From NCBI RefSeq assembly GCF_002575655.3, contig NC_053037.3, positions 47,403,242-47,467,241 of the forward strand: 64,000 bases of DNA, written 5' to 3'. The DNA comes from Aegilops tauschii subsp. strangulata (taxonomy: Eukaryota > Streptophyta > Magnoliopsida > Poales > Poaceae). The position numbers and the translations under genes were made by a program. Below are positions 9,664 through 20,560 of the stretch, piece after piece. The first letter of the stretch is position 1; every line of letters begins with the position of its first letter. The notes below the pieces were generated by a model that saw nothing but the letters and a program-made list of their open reading frames with translations, did no database searches and was not told the DNA's origin.

Positions 9664-10606
9664 GTATGGCGCTCCGGTTTCGAGTTTCGAATGAGTAGAC
9701 TGTTAGGCGCTCCTCCTGGCGTCGGCTCGGGCGCCTTGCCCCGGTCGCCCAGGGCTCCGGCCAGCGGGGGCTGGGATGTGGTTAGGCGTGGTGCTGGCTC
9801 CTCCCCGGCTTGGCCGCGGCGGTGGGCTCGGCGGCGGCGTCAGTAGGAGGAAGGTTCTGGGCGTTGGCAGGAGAGGAGCCGGAGGATGCGGACGGCGTGG
9901 ATCTGGAGTCGGAGGCAGGGCGGCCAGTGCCTGAGGGCCTGTCGTTTGGTGCTTTCGTCGCCTTCGCGCAAGCCGAGGGGAGCGGCGCCGCTGGGGTGCG
10001 TCGTCGTTTCGCTCCGGGTGGCCAGGGACCGCGCGCAGTCGCTGTTCGGGCTGGCAGCCCTCGCGGACCCCGCTCAGGGGGGCGTCTCCTGGAGATGCCG
10101 CGCGGAAGATCAGGTCGCGGGCGGCGTCTGCGATGCTCGCACCAGTGGCCTCCGAGGATGAGTGGTCGCGCCTGCCGACGCAGGTGGCCGCCGGTCAGGT
10201 GTCGGAGGAGGCGGCGGCAGGGCTGTCGGCGGGGGAAGATGGCTCTGCTTCCCCGCAGGCTAGGGTTGGCGCTGCTGGGCCTGGGGCCGCGGTCGGGCAA
10301 GTGGGCCGTGGGCCGGCCCCCGTGCCTTGGCCGGGGGGCGAGGGTGTGTCTAGCCTAGTGGGGCCCAAACATCAGCCAGCAGGCGGTGGCCTGTTTCCTA
10401 CTGGGCCGACTGGCCCGGCTCGGCCCGCGCCAGCCATAACTAGGCCTAGGCCCAGCCACGGCACATATTTATGGCTGCGGCGCGGCTGCCTCACCCCCTC
10501 GCTAGGGTTTCCCGCAACCAGAAACGAGGTGCGCCTTGCTCACCTCGCCAGATCCATTCGCTCCACTCCCCCTCCTTCGCTTCCCATTTCGTTTGCAGCG
10601 GCGGTG
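9664..10606 (+). promoter_or_regulatory. LINE 5' UTR / internal promoter region
   Basis: About 940 bp of very GC-rich sequence between the left duplication and the ORF1 ATG. Plant LINEs carry an internal promoter here. I see no TATA box near the 5' end. The ORF1 frame stays open upstream to 10133 but without a convincing earlier start. Confidence 0.45.
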
Positions 10607-12893
10607 ATGAGCGAACGACGCTTGGAGAAGAGGCCGATGGAGGCCCAGGACCTGGATGGGGAGCGGCGGCGGGAGAGAGACCTGCGGGAGAAGGCGTCGA
10701 AGGAGATGCGCGCGAGGCAAAGTGGTAGACCCGAGCGCTACCAAGAGCAAGTGGGGCGCGAGGGGGATTGGGGTCCTCCTCCCCCCTGGTGGATCCAGCA
10801 GCAGGAGAGAAAGAAGAAGAAGAAGGAGCTGGCGCGTCGGCGGGAGTTGGAGCGGAAGCCGATGGATCACCCTAACTGTGGTGGTGGCTATGGGGATCCA
10901 CTGGCTAAGAGGCCCAGGGCGGCTTCCGCCCCCCTGACGGTGCCGCTCCCCCCGGGATCGAAGGGTACGGCGGACGAACCCATTCCAGTGGAGGATGTGC
11001 CGAAGGCCCCAGATGTGGAATGCTTCAATTGCGGGAGACTTGGACATTTCTAGTCGCAGTGCAAGTTCAAGCCCTTGTGTGTGCTGTGCAAGGAGGAGGG
11101 ACACGCGTCTGCGCACTGCCCGACGAGGGGTCGGCAGCCTTGTTTGCAGATCATGGGTAGCGCAATTTCTGGGGAAGGTTTCTTCTGTCTGCAGTTCGAA
11201 GAGGAGGAGGAGTCCGAGGGTCCACGGCAGCTCTCTGTTGGCAACGCCGCCATCCTCTCGGCTGAGCCAGGCCGTCTGAGCCTGCGGATTCTTATTCAGG
11301 AGCTCAACCACATGGTCACGGGGGACTGGGACTGGCAAGTCACCCAAGTGGGAGAGGATGATTTCATGGTGGTGTTCCCTTCAGCGGATCTCCTGCATAT
11401 GGCTCGGACTAGTGGCAAGCTTTTCCTTTCTATCAACGATATCATTGCAAGGGTGCGGGATGTGGAGCAAGAGGTGATCCCCCCGATGGTGATGTCAGAA
11501 GCTTGGGTGCGGCTCCACGGGATCCCTGAGAAACACCGCAAGATTGAGCGTATCAAGGAGGCTTTTAAGATGCTGGGACGCCCGATCGTGGTCGACGAGC
11601 TTTCCCTCATAAAGCTGGGGCCTGTGAGGATGAAACTGGCTTGCAAGTCGCCGGCAAAACTTAACGGCACGGTCGAGGTGTGGTTTAACCAAGAAGGGTA
11701 CCAGATCAAGGTGGAGGTGGAGAGGTTGCCGCGGAGGCTTGGGGATGGAGGTGGTGCGTCTAGGGCGGGCCCATCCGACCCCTTTCCAGAAAGCCAGCAA
11801 GGTGCGGGCGGGCGGCTCAAGCTCAAGCTCGGGACAGCCGTGGTCATCCCCTCCAAGCAAATTGTCAAGGGTGCAAAAACGGGCAATTCTGTGGCTGGGG
11901 TGCCTCAGCAGGTGGCGCCTGGCCCGGGAGCGGCCCCGGCTGGCCAAGATGTGGCGATGGGTGAGCTGCCTGAGGAGCCCGAAGATAGCATTCCAGATAC
12001 TTCCATCGACACGGAGACTTGGGAAAAGTTGGGTGTGCTCGCTACTCAAGACACTGCTGTTAGTTTCCCCCCCTCGCCCGCTCCCTGGATCAGTCATTCG
12101 ACCAGTACGGCTCCAACTTGCAAGCTCAAATCAAGCCTGTGACCTTGCCGCTGGTGTCTAAGGAGACAGGCCCTTTGCCTGCCTCTCCAGCATGCGTAGG
12201 GGGCTTGGGGTCAGGTTGCGAGGTGATTACTGACCTTACCCCGGCCTCGGGCAAGCGGATGTCGAGCGGCTCCGAGCGGCAGGCCAAGAAGACAGCCGGG
12301 AGGAAGCCAGGGAACAAGACGGTGGCCAAGGAGTCGGCGGTGAGTTCGAGGCGCTGGGAGGAGAGCTAGGAGCGGCTCTGGAGGCGCCAGGGCCGGCGAC
12401 CAAGGCCAAGCGTTCGAGGGCGACTCCGGTGGCGACCCGGGCACCTAGCGTGCGCGCCAAGGCCAAGCTCGGGGACTTGTCCTCGTTGGAAAGCGCCAAG
12501 CTCCGTGCTGCTGACAAAAACATGGACGTGACAGGTAACCCCTCCCCCTCTTACAAGATCTTGAATGCCTTCTCTGACGTCCATCTAGCTGAGATTCTTC
12601 ACGATAGTGGCGTAGCACTAGACTCCTCGCCTTTGAATATCATTCCCTTAGTTCGCGCGCGTGAAGATGCTCAGGCCGCTCTCGCGGCTGCTGCCGCCCG
12701 CTGTGCGGCTGTGCAGCCCGCGGACGGTCAGGCTGCAGTACCAGTAGGGGCTGGTGCAGTAGATTTGCCCACCGAGGAAGACGAGGCCGGGGTGGCCTCG
12801 GACTTGCCTTTTTCCAGCCGAGCGCCGGCAAGGAAGCGAGTGGCCAAGGCGGTGACCTCCCGTGGAGTTTGCCTGCGTAACCGGGTTATCTGA
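10607..12893 (+). pseudogene. LINE ORF1 (zinc knuckles plus DUF4283-like RNA-binding domain), broken
   Basis: ORF1 proteins of plant LINEs bind element RNA. The likely start is ATG 10607. The N-terminal third is Arg/Lys/Glu-rich, including a KKKKK run. Two CX2CX4HX4C knuckles follow (CFNCGRLGHF... and CVLCKEEGHASAHC), then a segment with WDWQVTQVGEDDFMVVFPSA and EAWVRLHGIP that looks like the DUF4283 fold. Breaks: a TAG at 11051-11053 lies inside the first knuckle (the frame resumes and runs to 12142), then the coding trace moves to a second frame (to 12369) and a third (12429-12893). That is one nonsense change and at least two frameshifts. The third-frame tail ends in TGA at 12891-12893, overlapping the ORF2 ATG as TGATG. 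Confidence 0.75.
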
Positions 12894-15800
12894 TGAGATA
12901 CATCTTCTGGAATATTCGCGGATGCGGCCATGGGGGGCGGCGTACGCATCTCAGAGAGTATATGTCTAAAGAACACATAGATTTTGTAGCGCTCCAAGAG
13001 ACTATTAAGGCTGATTTCACGTTTAGAGATTTAGTGGCGTATGATCCTTTTCAGCGTTTCAATTGGTTTTGGACCCCTTCCTTGGGGCATTCTGGAGGCC
13101 AGCTGATGGGTTGTAATAAAGATATCTGTGATGTTATTGCGTGGGAGCCGGGTTCGTTCTATATTGCAGCTACTGTTCGTCATCGGGTATCCATGGCTAC
13201 TTGGGTGATTGTCAGTGTCTACGGGCCGGCGGACCACGCGAGGTCTGCAGATATCTTGGGGGAAATCACAACCTTGGTCGGGGCCAAGCGAGCGGCCAAC
13301 TTGCCTGTCGTGGTGGGCGGGGACTTTAACTTGATCCGCTCGGGGGCGGACAAGAGCAATAGCAACATCGACTGGGCTAGGGTGTCCCTTTTCAACAATG
13401 CAATTGCGGCCGCGGCTCTTAGGGAAATTGCGCGGACAGGTGCAAGATACACTTGGACTAACAAACAGCGGGTTCCAGTGCGTTGTGTTCTCGACCGTGT
13501 TTTTTGTTCAAGTGATTGGGAGGCCCTGTTCCCCCTTTGTACATTAGTGGCTGAGACGCGCATTGGTTCAGATCACGTCCCTCTAATTCTGTCGTCAGGG
13601 GAGGACAGTAGGCGTCGCAGCCGTAGATTTTTCTTCGAGACGGCGTGGTTCGAACACGAGGGCTTTTGTCAATTGGTCACGAATCGCTGGGCCTTGATTG
13701 GAGACCAGGTGGGGTGCCAAAGAGGTCCAGTAGAGTTCTGGGCCTCCGCGGCTGCGGCTTTGCGGGCTTTCCTCAGGGGATGGGGGGCCAACCACGGCAG
13801 CGAGTCCAAAAGGGAAAGGGAACGCATCGTGGAAGAAATCGCGAGTATAGACGCGCAGGCGGATGTCAGACCTTTCTCTGGCGACGAATGGGAGCACCGC
13901 TACTCTCTGGAAAACCAGGTCTTGGCTATCGTTAGAGCAGAGGAGGAATACTGGCGCCGTAGGGGCGGCGTCAAGTGGGTCGTGAAAGGTGACGCCAACA
14001 CCGGCTACTTCCACGCGTACGCCAATGGCCGTAAACGCAAGAGTACCATCCTTAGACTACAGTCGGAGCATGGGACACTGGTTTCCCAATCTGAAATCGT
14101 TCAGCACATCTTCGATTTCTTTGTCGAGCTGTTGGGAACAGCCGAAGAGAAAGGTTTAAGTCTTAGGGAAGACTTATGGGGCCCGGAGGAGAGGGTGTCT
14201 CAACAGGAAAACGACGCACTCATGCTGTCCTTTACGCCACAAGAGATTGACCTAGCGCTAGCGGGCATGAAGAACGATACTGCTCCAGGCCCGGATGGCT
14301 GGCCGGTAGAGTTCTTCAAAAAGTTTTGGCCTTTCCTTAGAGACCATTTCCAAGCTATTATTAATGGCTTCGCCCTCGGTACGGTTGACCTCTCGAGACT
14401 TAATTACGGGGCGATCTGTTTGATCCCCAAGGTCAAAGGGGCGGATACAATCAAGTTGTTCCGTCCGATCACGCTCCTAAATGTTCCCTTCAAGCTATGT
14501 GCCAAAGCCTTCACCTCTAGGTTAGCACCGGTTGCCCAACGTGTAATCCACAAGAGCCAGACCGCTTTCCTAAAAGGTAGAAACATTCTTGAAGGGCCTA
14601 TTGCGCTCACGGAGATAATCCACGAGTTACAACGTACACGTGGACAGGGCGTTATCCTCAAGATCGACTTCGAAAAAGCGTACGACCGCGTAAACTGGGA
14701 GTTCATGCGGGAAGTCCTCCTCAAAAAGGGATTCGAGGCGGGTTTCGTACACAGGATCATGCATTTGATCACGAGTGGCAACACCTCGGTTATTGTCAAT
14801 GGAGAAATGGGGAAGTTTTTCCGTAATAGGAAAGGGTTAAGACAGGGCGATCCCATCTCCCCACTCGTCTTTAACTTTGTGGCAGATGCTTTGGCAGCTA
14901 TGCTGTCCAAGGCCAGCGAGGCTGGGCATGTTAAGGGACTCGTTCCACACCTCATCCCGGGTGGTGTGACCCATTTACAATATGCAGATGATACCTTGCT
15001 TTTGTTTAAGCCCGACGACCATAGTATCGCCTCGATTAAGCTTCTGTTACTAGCCTTTGAGATCCTATCCGGACTCAAAATAAATTTTCTTAAAAGCGAG
15101 GTCATCACCATGGGGATGGACGACCATCAAAGTTGGCGTGCCGCAAATCTACTTAATTGCAAGCTTGGGAGCTTTCCAATTAAGTATCTGGGGCTTCCTA
15201 TATCCCATCGCAAACTATCAATTTTAGAGTGGGAGCCGCTGTATGGGAAGGTGGCCAATAGGGTAAGCCCGTGGCGAGGGCGGTATATGTCTTCTGCGGC
15301 AAGGCTCATTTTAACTAACTCGAGCCTCTCTTCCCTACCCCTATTCACTATGGGGATGTTCTTATTAGCTGACGGCGTGCACGCTAAGCTAGATACACCG
15401 CGATCCCGGTTCTTTTGGGCAGGAACTGGCATCAAGCGGAAATATCACCTGGTAAAGTGGGCGGCTGTCTGTAGGCCAAAAAAATTCGGAGGTTTGGGGA
15501 TCCTAAACTCCAAATTAATGAACCTCGCCCTACTGTCCAAATGGTGGTGGCGGCTTGCCCAAAACGAGACGAGTCTTTGGGCTCAGCTGCTAAAAGCCAA
15601 GTATTTCCCAAATGGGAATCCTTTCAGTGCCTCGGCCAACGGCTCCGTGTTTTGGAAAGGGATCCAAGCGGTCCGACCAGCTTTTGCTATTGGGGCCAAA
15701 TTCCAGATTCAAAATGGACACTCCACTCGCTTTTGGCTGGACCATTGGCTGGGAGCCTCTCCACTTTGGCAAAGTCACCCAAATCTTTTTCGGATCGCCA

Positions 15801-16558
15801 CTGACACCAACATATTAGTGGGAGAGGCAGCCCGTACTGACCCTCCAGCCATCCATTTCATGCGGGCCCTTTCCAACGCCGAACGGGAGGCATGGGACGA
15901 CCTAGTTCATCAAATTGGTGACATCCGTATAGGGCCGGGCGCAGATTTGGTAGAATGGAGCTTGTCAACGTCCCGGAAATTCTCGGTTAAATCTCTTTAC
16001 AACAAGCTTTCTGAAGGGACAGCGCTTGATATAGCTAGGGGGCTGTGGAAGGCAGGTCTGCCCTTGAAAATTAAAATCTTCATGTGGCAAATGCTCAGGA
16101 ATAGGCTGCCCACGTCGGATAATGTGGCAAAACGTAACGGTCCGGCTGATGGTACTTGCACTGTGTGCGGTCTAGGTGAAGACGCCAACCACGTCTTTTT
16201 TAGATGCCACCTAGCCAGGTTCGCGTGGAGTGCAGTTAGGGAAGCCTTCCACACGAACTGGAACCCAGCCTCGGGGAACGACTTGATTTCCATCCTCAAA
16301 ACCACGAGAGGGACCAGTAGTAGAATCGCTTGGCGTTGCGTAGGGGCGCTACACTGGGCTATTTGGACGACGCGCAATAAAATTACGATTGAGAAAAAAT
16401 TTCCTAACCACCCCGCGGATGTGATCTTCAAATGTCATCTCTTCTTACAGACGTGGACTCCGCTGGGGAAGGAGCGCGATGCTGAGCGCATGTCGGAGGC
16501 CATGGAGCGCATCAAGACTATCCAGGTGATGGCAAGACAAGACACGACGACTCGATGA
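12893..16558 (+). CDS. LINE ORF2: AP-type endonuclease, reverse transcriptase, zf-RVT (1221 aa)
   Basis: Nicks target DNA and copies LINE RNA at the nick. The frame is uninterrupted for 1221 codons. Endonuclease: N7 in FWNIRGCG, E36 in VALQETIK, D144 and N146 in GGDFN, S226-D227-H228. Reverse transcriptase: FRPITLLNVPFKLCAK, then D592 in ILKIDFEKAYDRVNW, GLRQGDPISPLVFN, the catalytic Y697-A-D-D700 in LQYADDTLLL, and KYLGLPI. The C-terminal zf-RVT block has C1089, C1092, H1100 and C1105 (CTVCGLGEDANHVFFRC). I see no RNase H after it. All key catalytic residues are present. The ATG overlaps the ORF1-frame stop (TGATG), suggesting translation by reinitiation. With ORF1 broken, this copy could at best supply ORF2 protein in trans. 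Confidence 0.92.
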   Translation: MRYIFWNIRGCGHGGRRTHLREYMSKEHIDFVALQETIKADFTFRDLVAYDPFQRFNWFWTPSLGHSGGQLMGCNKDICDVIAWEPGSFYIAATVRHRVSMATWVIVSVYGPADHARSADILGEITTLVGAKRAANLPVVVGGDFNLIRSGADKSNSNIDWARVSLFNNAIAAAALREIARTGARYTWTNKQRVPVRCVLDRVFCSSDWEALFPLCTLVAETRIGSDHVPLILSSGEDSRRRSRRFFFETAWFEHEGFCQLVTNRWALIGDQVGCQRGPVEFWASAAAALRAFLRGWGANHGSESKRERERIVEEIASIDAQADVRPFSGDEWEHRYSLENQVLAIVRAEEEYWRRRGGVKWVVKGDANTGYFHAYANGRKRKSTILRLQSEHGTLVSQSEIVQHIFDFFVELLGTAEEKGLSLREDLWGPEERVSQQENDALMLSFTPQEIDLALAGMKNDTAPGPDGWPVEFFKKFWPFLRDHFQAIINGFALGTVDLSRLNYGAICLIPKVKGADTIKLFRPITLLNVPFKLCAKAFTSRLAPVAQRVIHKSQTAFLKGRNILEGPIALTEIIHELQRTRGQGVILKIDFEKAYDRVNWEFMREVLLKKGFEAGFVHRIMHLITSGNTSVIVNGEMGKFFRNRKGLRQGDPISPLVFNFVADALAAMLSKASEAGHVKGLVPHLIPGGVTHLQYADDTLLLFKPDDHSIASIKLLLLAFEILSGLKINFLKSEVITMGMDDHQSWRAANLLNCKLGSFPIKYLGLPISHRKLSILEWEPLYGKVANRVSPWRGRYMSSAARLILTNSSLSSLPLFTMGMFLLADGVHAKLDTPRSRFFWAGTGIKRKYHLVKWAAVCRPKKFGGLGILNSKLMNLALLSKWWWRLAQNETSLWAQLLKAKYFPNGNPFSASANGSVFWKGIQAVRPAFAIGAKFQIQNGHSTRFWLDHWLGASPLWQSHPNLFRIATDTNILVGEAARTDPPAIHFMRALSNAEREAWDDLVHQIGDIRIGPGADLVEWSLSTSRKFSVKSLYNKLSEGTALDIARGLWKAGLPLKIKIFMWQMLRNRLPTSDNVAKRNGPADGTCTVCGLGEDANHVFFRCHLARFAWSAVREAFHTNWNPASGNDLISILKTTRGTSSRIAWRCVGALHWAIWTTRNKITIEKKFPNHPADVIFKCHLFLQTWTPLGKERDAERMSEAMERIKTIQVMARQDTTTR

Positions 16559-16781
16559 TGCTTTTGGAGCCTTCGGTGGATGTACCATGTTAGATAGGTC
16601 TTCTGCGTTGGATGATTTGGATGGTGTAATGTTGCCTTCGCTTGGAACCTCTGTTCTGTTTCGTCGTCGTCTTGGTTTGAACTTGGTTTCTGTTTTTCTG
16701 GGTTGTATCCCGTTGAACTTGGTGCCTGAGGGCTTTATTAATTTAAAGCCGGACGCGTCTAGCGTCTTCGTTCCAAAAAAA
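16559..16781 (+). other. LINE 3' UTR and poly(A) tail
   Basis: Short 3' UTR with GGGCTTTATTAATTTAAAG near the end (16731-16748), then a tail of eight A (16775-16782, the last shared with the duplication). This is the normal LINE 3' structure. Confidence 0.8.
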
Positions 16782-16794
16782 AGAACCACAGCGT
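16782..16794 (+). repeat. LINE target-site duplication, right copy
   Basis: AGAACCACAGCGT, identical to 9651-9663. Confidence 0.85.
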
Positions 16795-17160
16795 CCACAC
16801 AGGAGAATGATTGGGGAATCTTATCCCTTTGGCTATTTTTCGATTTAGTACTCGAAATTCATTCGAAATACATACAAGTTCATGTAAATACTGATATACG
16901 GCACTCATGTCTTGGTTATGCAATCCATCGGGTATTGCTAAGTTCATCTACTTTTTTGTCAAGCCTCAGGCTATCAAAAAACATTTGCGTTTTACTGTGT
17001 TACTATATTTTGAAATCAAGTCATCAGGCCCAATGCACTCTGCAGTTTTAATACAACAACTATTTTTTCACGGGATTTTATTTTTCTTTGCTAATTTCGA
17101 TGTAATTCAAATCAGAGTTACAAGTTTCATAATTAGAATCACCATCAAAATTTATTTGTG
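16795..17160 (+). other. AT-rich internal Copia sequence, no gene seen
   Basis: Continuation of the Ale-like element after the LINE. Scattered short ORFs, none recognised. Confidence 0.4.
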
Positions 17161-17164
17161 AATC

Positions 17165-17530
17165 ACAAGGTATTGATGGCATCTACTGCACCATTTGCAG
17201 ATTATCCATCATTACTATGAGGTCTACATCTTGTCATTTAACAAGATGACTACCTTCGAAGTGCTCTTCCAAATATTAATATTATATGTGACTACCTCAA
17301 GATATCATAAGGTAATAGTGGCATCTACTGTAAATTTTTGCAGACTATCCACTATTACTGCAAGGTTGTGACATGATGATTACCTTCAAAGTGATTTTCT
17401 TAAACATAGCATAACATAAGGTAATAGAGATATGAACATCTACTGACAAAAGTCAGACTATGTTTTCTATTACTGCGAGATCTACACCGCATCCGGTGAC
17501 TATCTTCAAAGTGTTATCCTATATAAATTG
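17165..17530 (+). repeat. Three diverged direct repeats (about 130 bp) in the Ale-like Copia
   Basis: Three successive copies share the order GGCATCTACTG ... GCAGACTATCCA.TATTACTGC.AGGT ... GATGACTACCTTCAAAGTG ... CATAAGGTAATAG. The copies start near 17170, 17310 and 17435. This is a local tandem amplification in what should be gag or its leader. Confidence 0.65.
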
Positions 17531-19110
17531 AGGTCTACACATATGGCTATAAGGCATCAGCCAAATTAAAACTTGCCCCTCCGAAGCATTTATTGTTGTT
17601 GTTGTTCACTAAAATATTTTACTCTAATAGTAAATATTGTTCTTGCACACTTGTTATATGCTGAAATGGTATTTTGTGCTAACATAAACTATTTAAGCCT
17701 CACTTTTGCTTGAATATGTGATGGAAAACTATGCAAATATTTGCATATACCGGTTATTACCTTCTATTACATTGGTAAAATACATGGCAGAAGAGCCTGT
17801 CACTATTTCTAATTATAATGTCCTCCATCCATCAAGATGGATACCATAATTTATAGCAAGTGTCTCAAACACTGTTGCAATGTCCACATCACATTGTGGT
17901 TATACTTTTATAGTGACTAACCAATGTCAAACATGCAAATTCTATATGTTTTGGCAGTGACTCTAAAGTCACACACTTCCTCAATAAAAAATCCAAAATA
18001 TTAACAATGATTTCATCACATGCGCTGTATTGAAGGATACACCTAGGTTCACCAAGGATCACCTTGGCCATGATTGTTCTCAAACAAATCACTTTCATTG
18101 CTTACATTTTCAAATGCACTAAATTCATGATTAGGTGGGGGTATTTATTTTAAGATGATTCATGACATCAGTCATTGTATCCACCCGTGGCATTGTTGCC
18201 ACTATAACTCCACCAACAGGATACTATGTCATGGCTATTCTCCTAATAGCTAAGTATGTAGATGTGCATTTTATATGTCACAAACTTCACTTAGTTCTCA
18301 AGCTAAGTACATTATGGCTGAATATTTATTCACTTCGAATATATCCCTTAAGAGTAACATGCTGCCATGAGCACATCACGAATGATCACCCATTTGTTTT
18401 TCAAGACCTCAAGTCTATTGCACCTCGTGTAGTTCTGTCACTTAATCAACTTCAGTTGAGATCCCGTGATCAAATATTTTCATATGCAGATCCGGTTGAA
18501 AATGCCCTTAATACCCTTTTGATGCTCATATGATGGTATTACCATTTTCCATGACAAAGAAACATGGAATTTCTTAAAATCATCAGATTCACCCAATAGG
18601 TTCTATTCCATTATTTGATATTCTTGCTAGTACTTAGTATTTGTGCAACTTCATGGTCACAAAATAGAACCGTGAGGAATTCAAAGTAAAGTGGAGGCTA
18701 AAAGACAACCAAAGGCAGAACTATCTCTTGATAGGAATAAATCTTTTTTCACAAAAATGATGGCAAAGACAACTCTCAAGTTTGTCCAATGTGTGGTTAC
18801 ACAAATATCATACCTATGATTACCAAACCCTCAAACATATGGTCAAATCACACTGTAAATTTATTTAAAAAGCAAATAAGTTCATTGGGTTGTTCTCAAA
18901 TCTTCATCAGAAGGAGAGAACAAAAAATCCAGGTGAAATAAAAGCATGGTGAGTTCCTTCGCAACGATGATATGTTTGCGTAATAGAATTTTCAATAATA
19001 TTGGAGACCTCATGTAATCTCTAAATTATCCCAAAATAGTATTAGACTATAATTTTTCTACTACAAGTAGTACGATGTCCAATATCCTATTTCTTGGACA
19101 CAATATTCGA
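17531..19110 (+). other. Decayed gag/protease region of the Ale-like Copia
   Basis: AT-rich, full of stops on both strands. By position this should be gag and protease, but I recognise no zinc knuckle or protease motif. The 123-codon open stretch at 18162-18533 has no motif I know. Confidence 0.4.
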
Positions 19111-19360
19111 TAAATTTTGAATGTATGAAACAATTCATACTCAATATTGTTGCGTACGCAATAATTTTCTAGATCTTAATAAATTAAATATTTGGCTTGG
19201 TATCCATAACAATCTTGGTTTGGGGATGATTAGAAAATTATTGACAATTCTGGTGGTCACAACTTATCAAGTTACAAATTTTCCCAAATCATCAGATTTT
19301 ATGTGCACCGCATGTGCCATAGGGGAAATAAGTTTTAAGGCACTCCCACCTTAAAATTCT
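19111..19360 (+). pseudogene. GAG-pre-integrase remnant (Ale-like Copia)
   Basis: A translation from 19121 reads IWLGIHNNLGLGMIRKLL and then FPKSSDFMCTACAIGE. This fits the Copia GAG-pre-integrase pattern, in which an H-x-RLGHPG-like block is followed by a C-x2-C finger, with several substitutions. The first histidine pair and the GHPG core are degraded. Same strand and expected order relative to the RT remnant downstream. Confidence 0.6.
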
Positions 19361-20560
19361 AAGCAGGACACTTATTCTTCCTTGAACACATTCAAAAGAT
19401 ATGTCTGGATTGCTTAACCATTATCTCGGGTAATTTAGATACTTCATAGTACTCATATACACATTCATAAAATGTTTCAAGTGTGTCTCTTATCACACAA
19501 ACCATGCATGATCTTACTAAAAAAATTGCTCAACTTATTAAAGTAAGAGCAAATTCTCATGAAAACATGATCTATAAACCCATTCAAATGAACAATGTTG
19601 TTGAACTCATTCAATGAGCATTTTTTGCATTAAGTACTTTATGTACATACCCATAATGGTTTAGCTAAATTTCTTATCAAAGAGAGTTAAATGAATTACA
19701 TGACCACTTTTAAAGAACTGTAAATTTACCAGCCTCTTGCTGGACACATACGGCCTTACACACCGTAAGTATGATCTAAATCATACCAACTGCATATCAT
19801 ACTACTTTCCCCTTGTAGTTACTACGTGGAAATCAACAAAGTATTTCCCATCTGCGATAATTCAGTTACATACCGATATCACCACTCCAGTGTACATCAA
19901 TGGGCACTCACGAAAATTAGGGGTCTATGTGAGGAATAACAATTTATCCGTCAATCAAAATTATTCATAGCCCGTATGCTGATTGCATCAGCAATAAGGA
20001 TATTTTTCGGCATTAGGGGGAGATAAGTACCACAAAGAATGCCGAGAAATAAATTAGAAATGTTAGTGACATTCAGTCCTGATATCCACGTACTCAAAGA
20101 ATCTGAACTAGAAGTTTAGAGAATCATATATTTGCAACACATTGCAAATTTGCCACATACATTTACTGATGACAAGGTGTCACTAAATTCTATATTCCTG
20201 CAGTAAAGTGTCAGAAAGAGTGGAGGTACCTTATAAACCACTCTTATCCCCAAATGAGAGCAAGAGGAGGAGAAAATCGGACAACACGAGATATAACTTC
20301 TCATATGCTTCCGCGGAAACAGAGGAAATCAAATCCTCAACCAGTAAATGTAATTCAACATCAAGTTGAAAGACACCTCACTGGATGCTCATCATCCAAA
20401 GCCCGGCATAAATGTGCACACATGTTTTGATTGGTGCCGGGACATTGGAACACTTTGACTCCATTTGTTGTAGGAAATCACAAGGAGTTAAAAAGGAATA
20501 AATATTTTATCCACAAACTTCAATTATTCCATCAGAATCATATAAACTAAAGACTACATT
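19361..20560 (+). other. Decayed integrase region of the Ale-like Copia
   Basis: Position corresponds to integrase. Only short open stretches with stops remain, and I could not place the DDE residues. A GGGGGAG purine run at 20016-20022 is not followed by an LTR. Confidence 0.4.

Larger units (their letters stand above)
9664..16781 (+). mobile_element. Full-length L1-type plant LINE
   Basis: A 7.1-kb non-LTR retrotransposon between perfect 13-bp duplications (9651-9663 and 16782-16794). Order: GC-rich 5' region (9664-10606), ORF1 with zinc knuckles (10607-12893, broken), ORF2 with endonuclease, reverse transcriptase and zf-RVT (12893-16558, uninterrupted), a 3' UTR of about 220 bp and a short A tail (A8). 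The long 5' region suggests it is not 5'-truncated, which is unusual for LINE insertions. It sits in the gag region of the Ale-like Copia, same orientation, so it arrived after that element. Confidence 0.9.

Noticed and set aside
9782..10358. Overlapping ORFs of 170-180 codons on both strands before LINE ORF1
   Set aside because: Open on both strands because of very high GC content. No motif; read as 5' UTR of the LINE.
10502..12097. Long minus-strand ORFs opposite LINE ORF1 (up to 281 codons)
   Set aside because: Shadow frames of ORF1. The plus strand carries the recognisable zinc knuckles.
20016..20022. Purine run in the Ale-like Copia as a second polypurine tract
   Set aside because: No LTR start follows, and the run is short and isolated.
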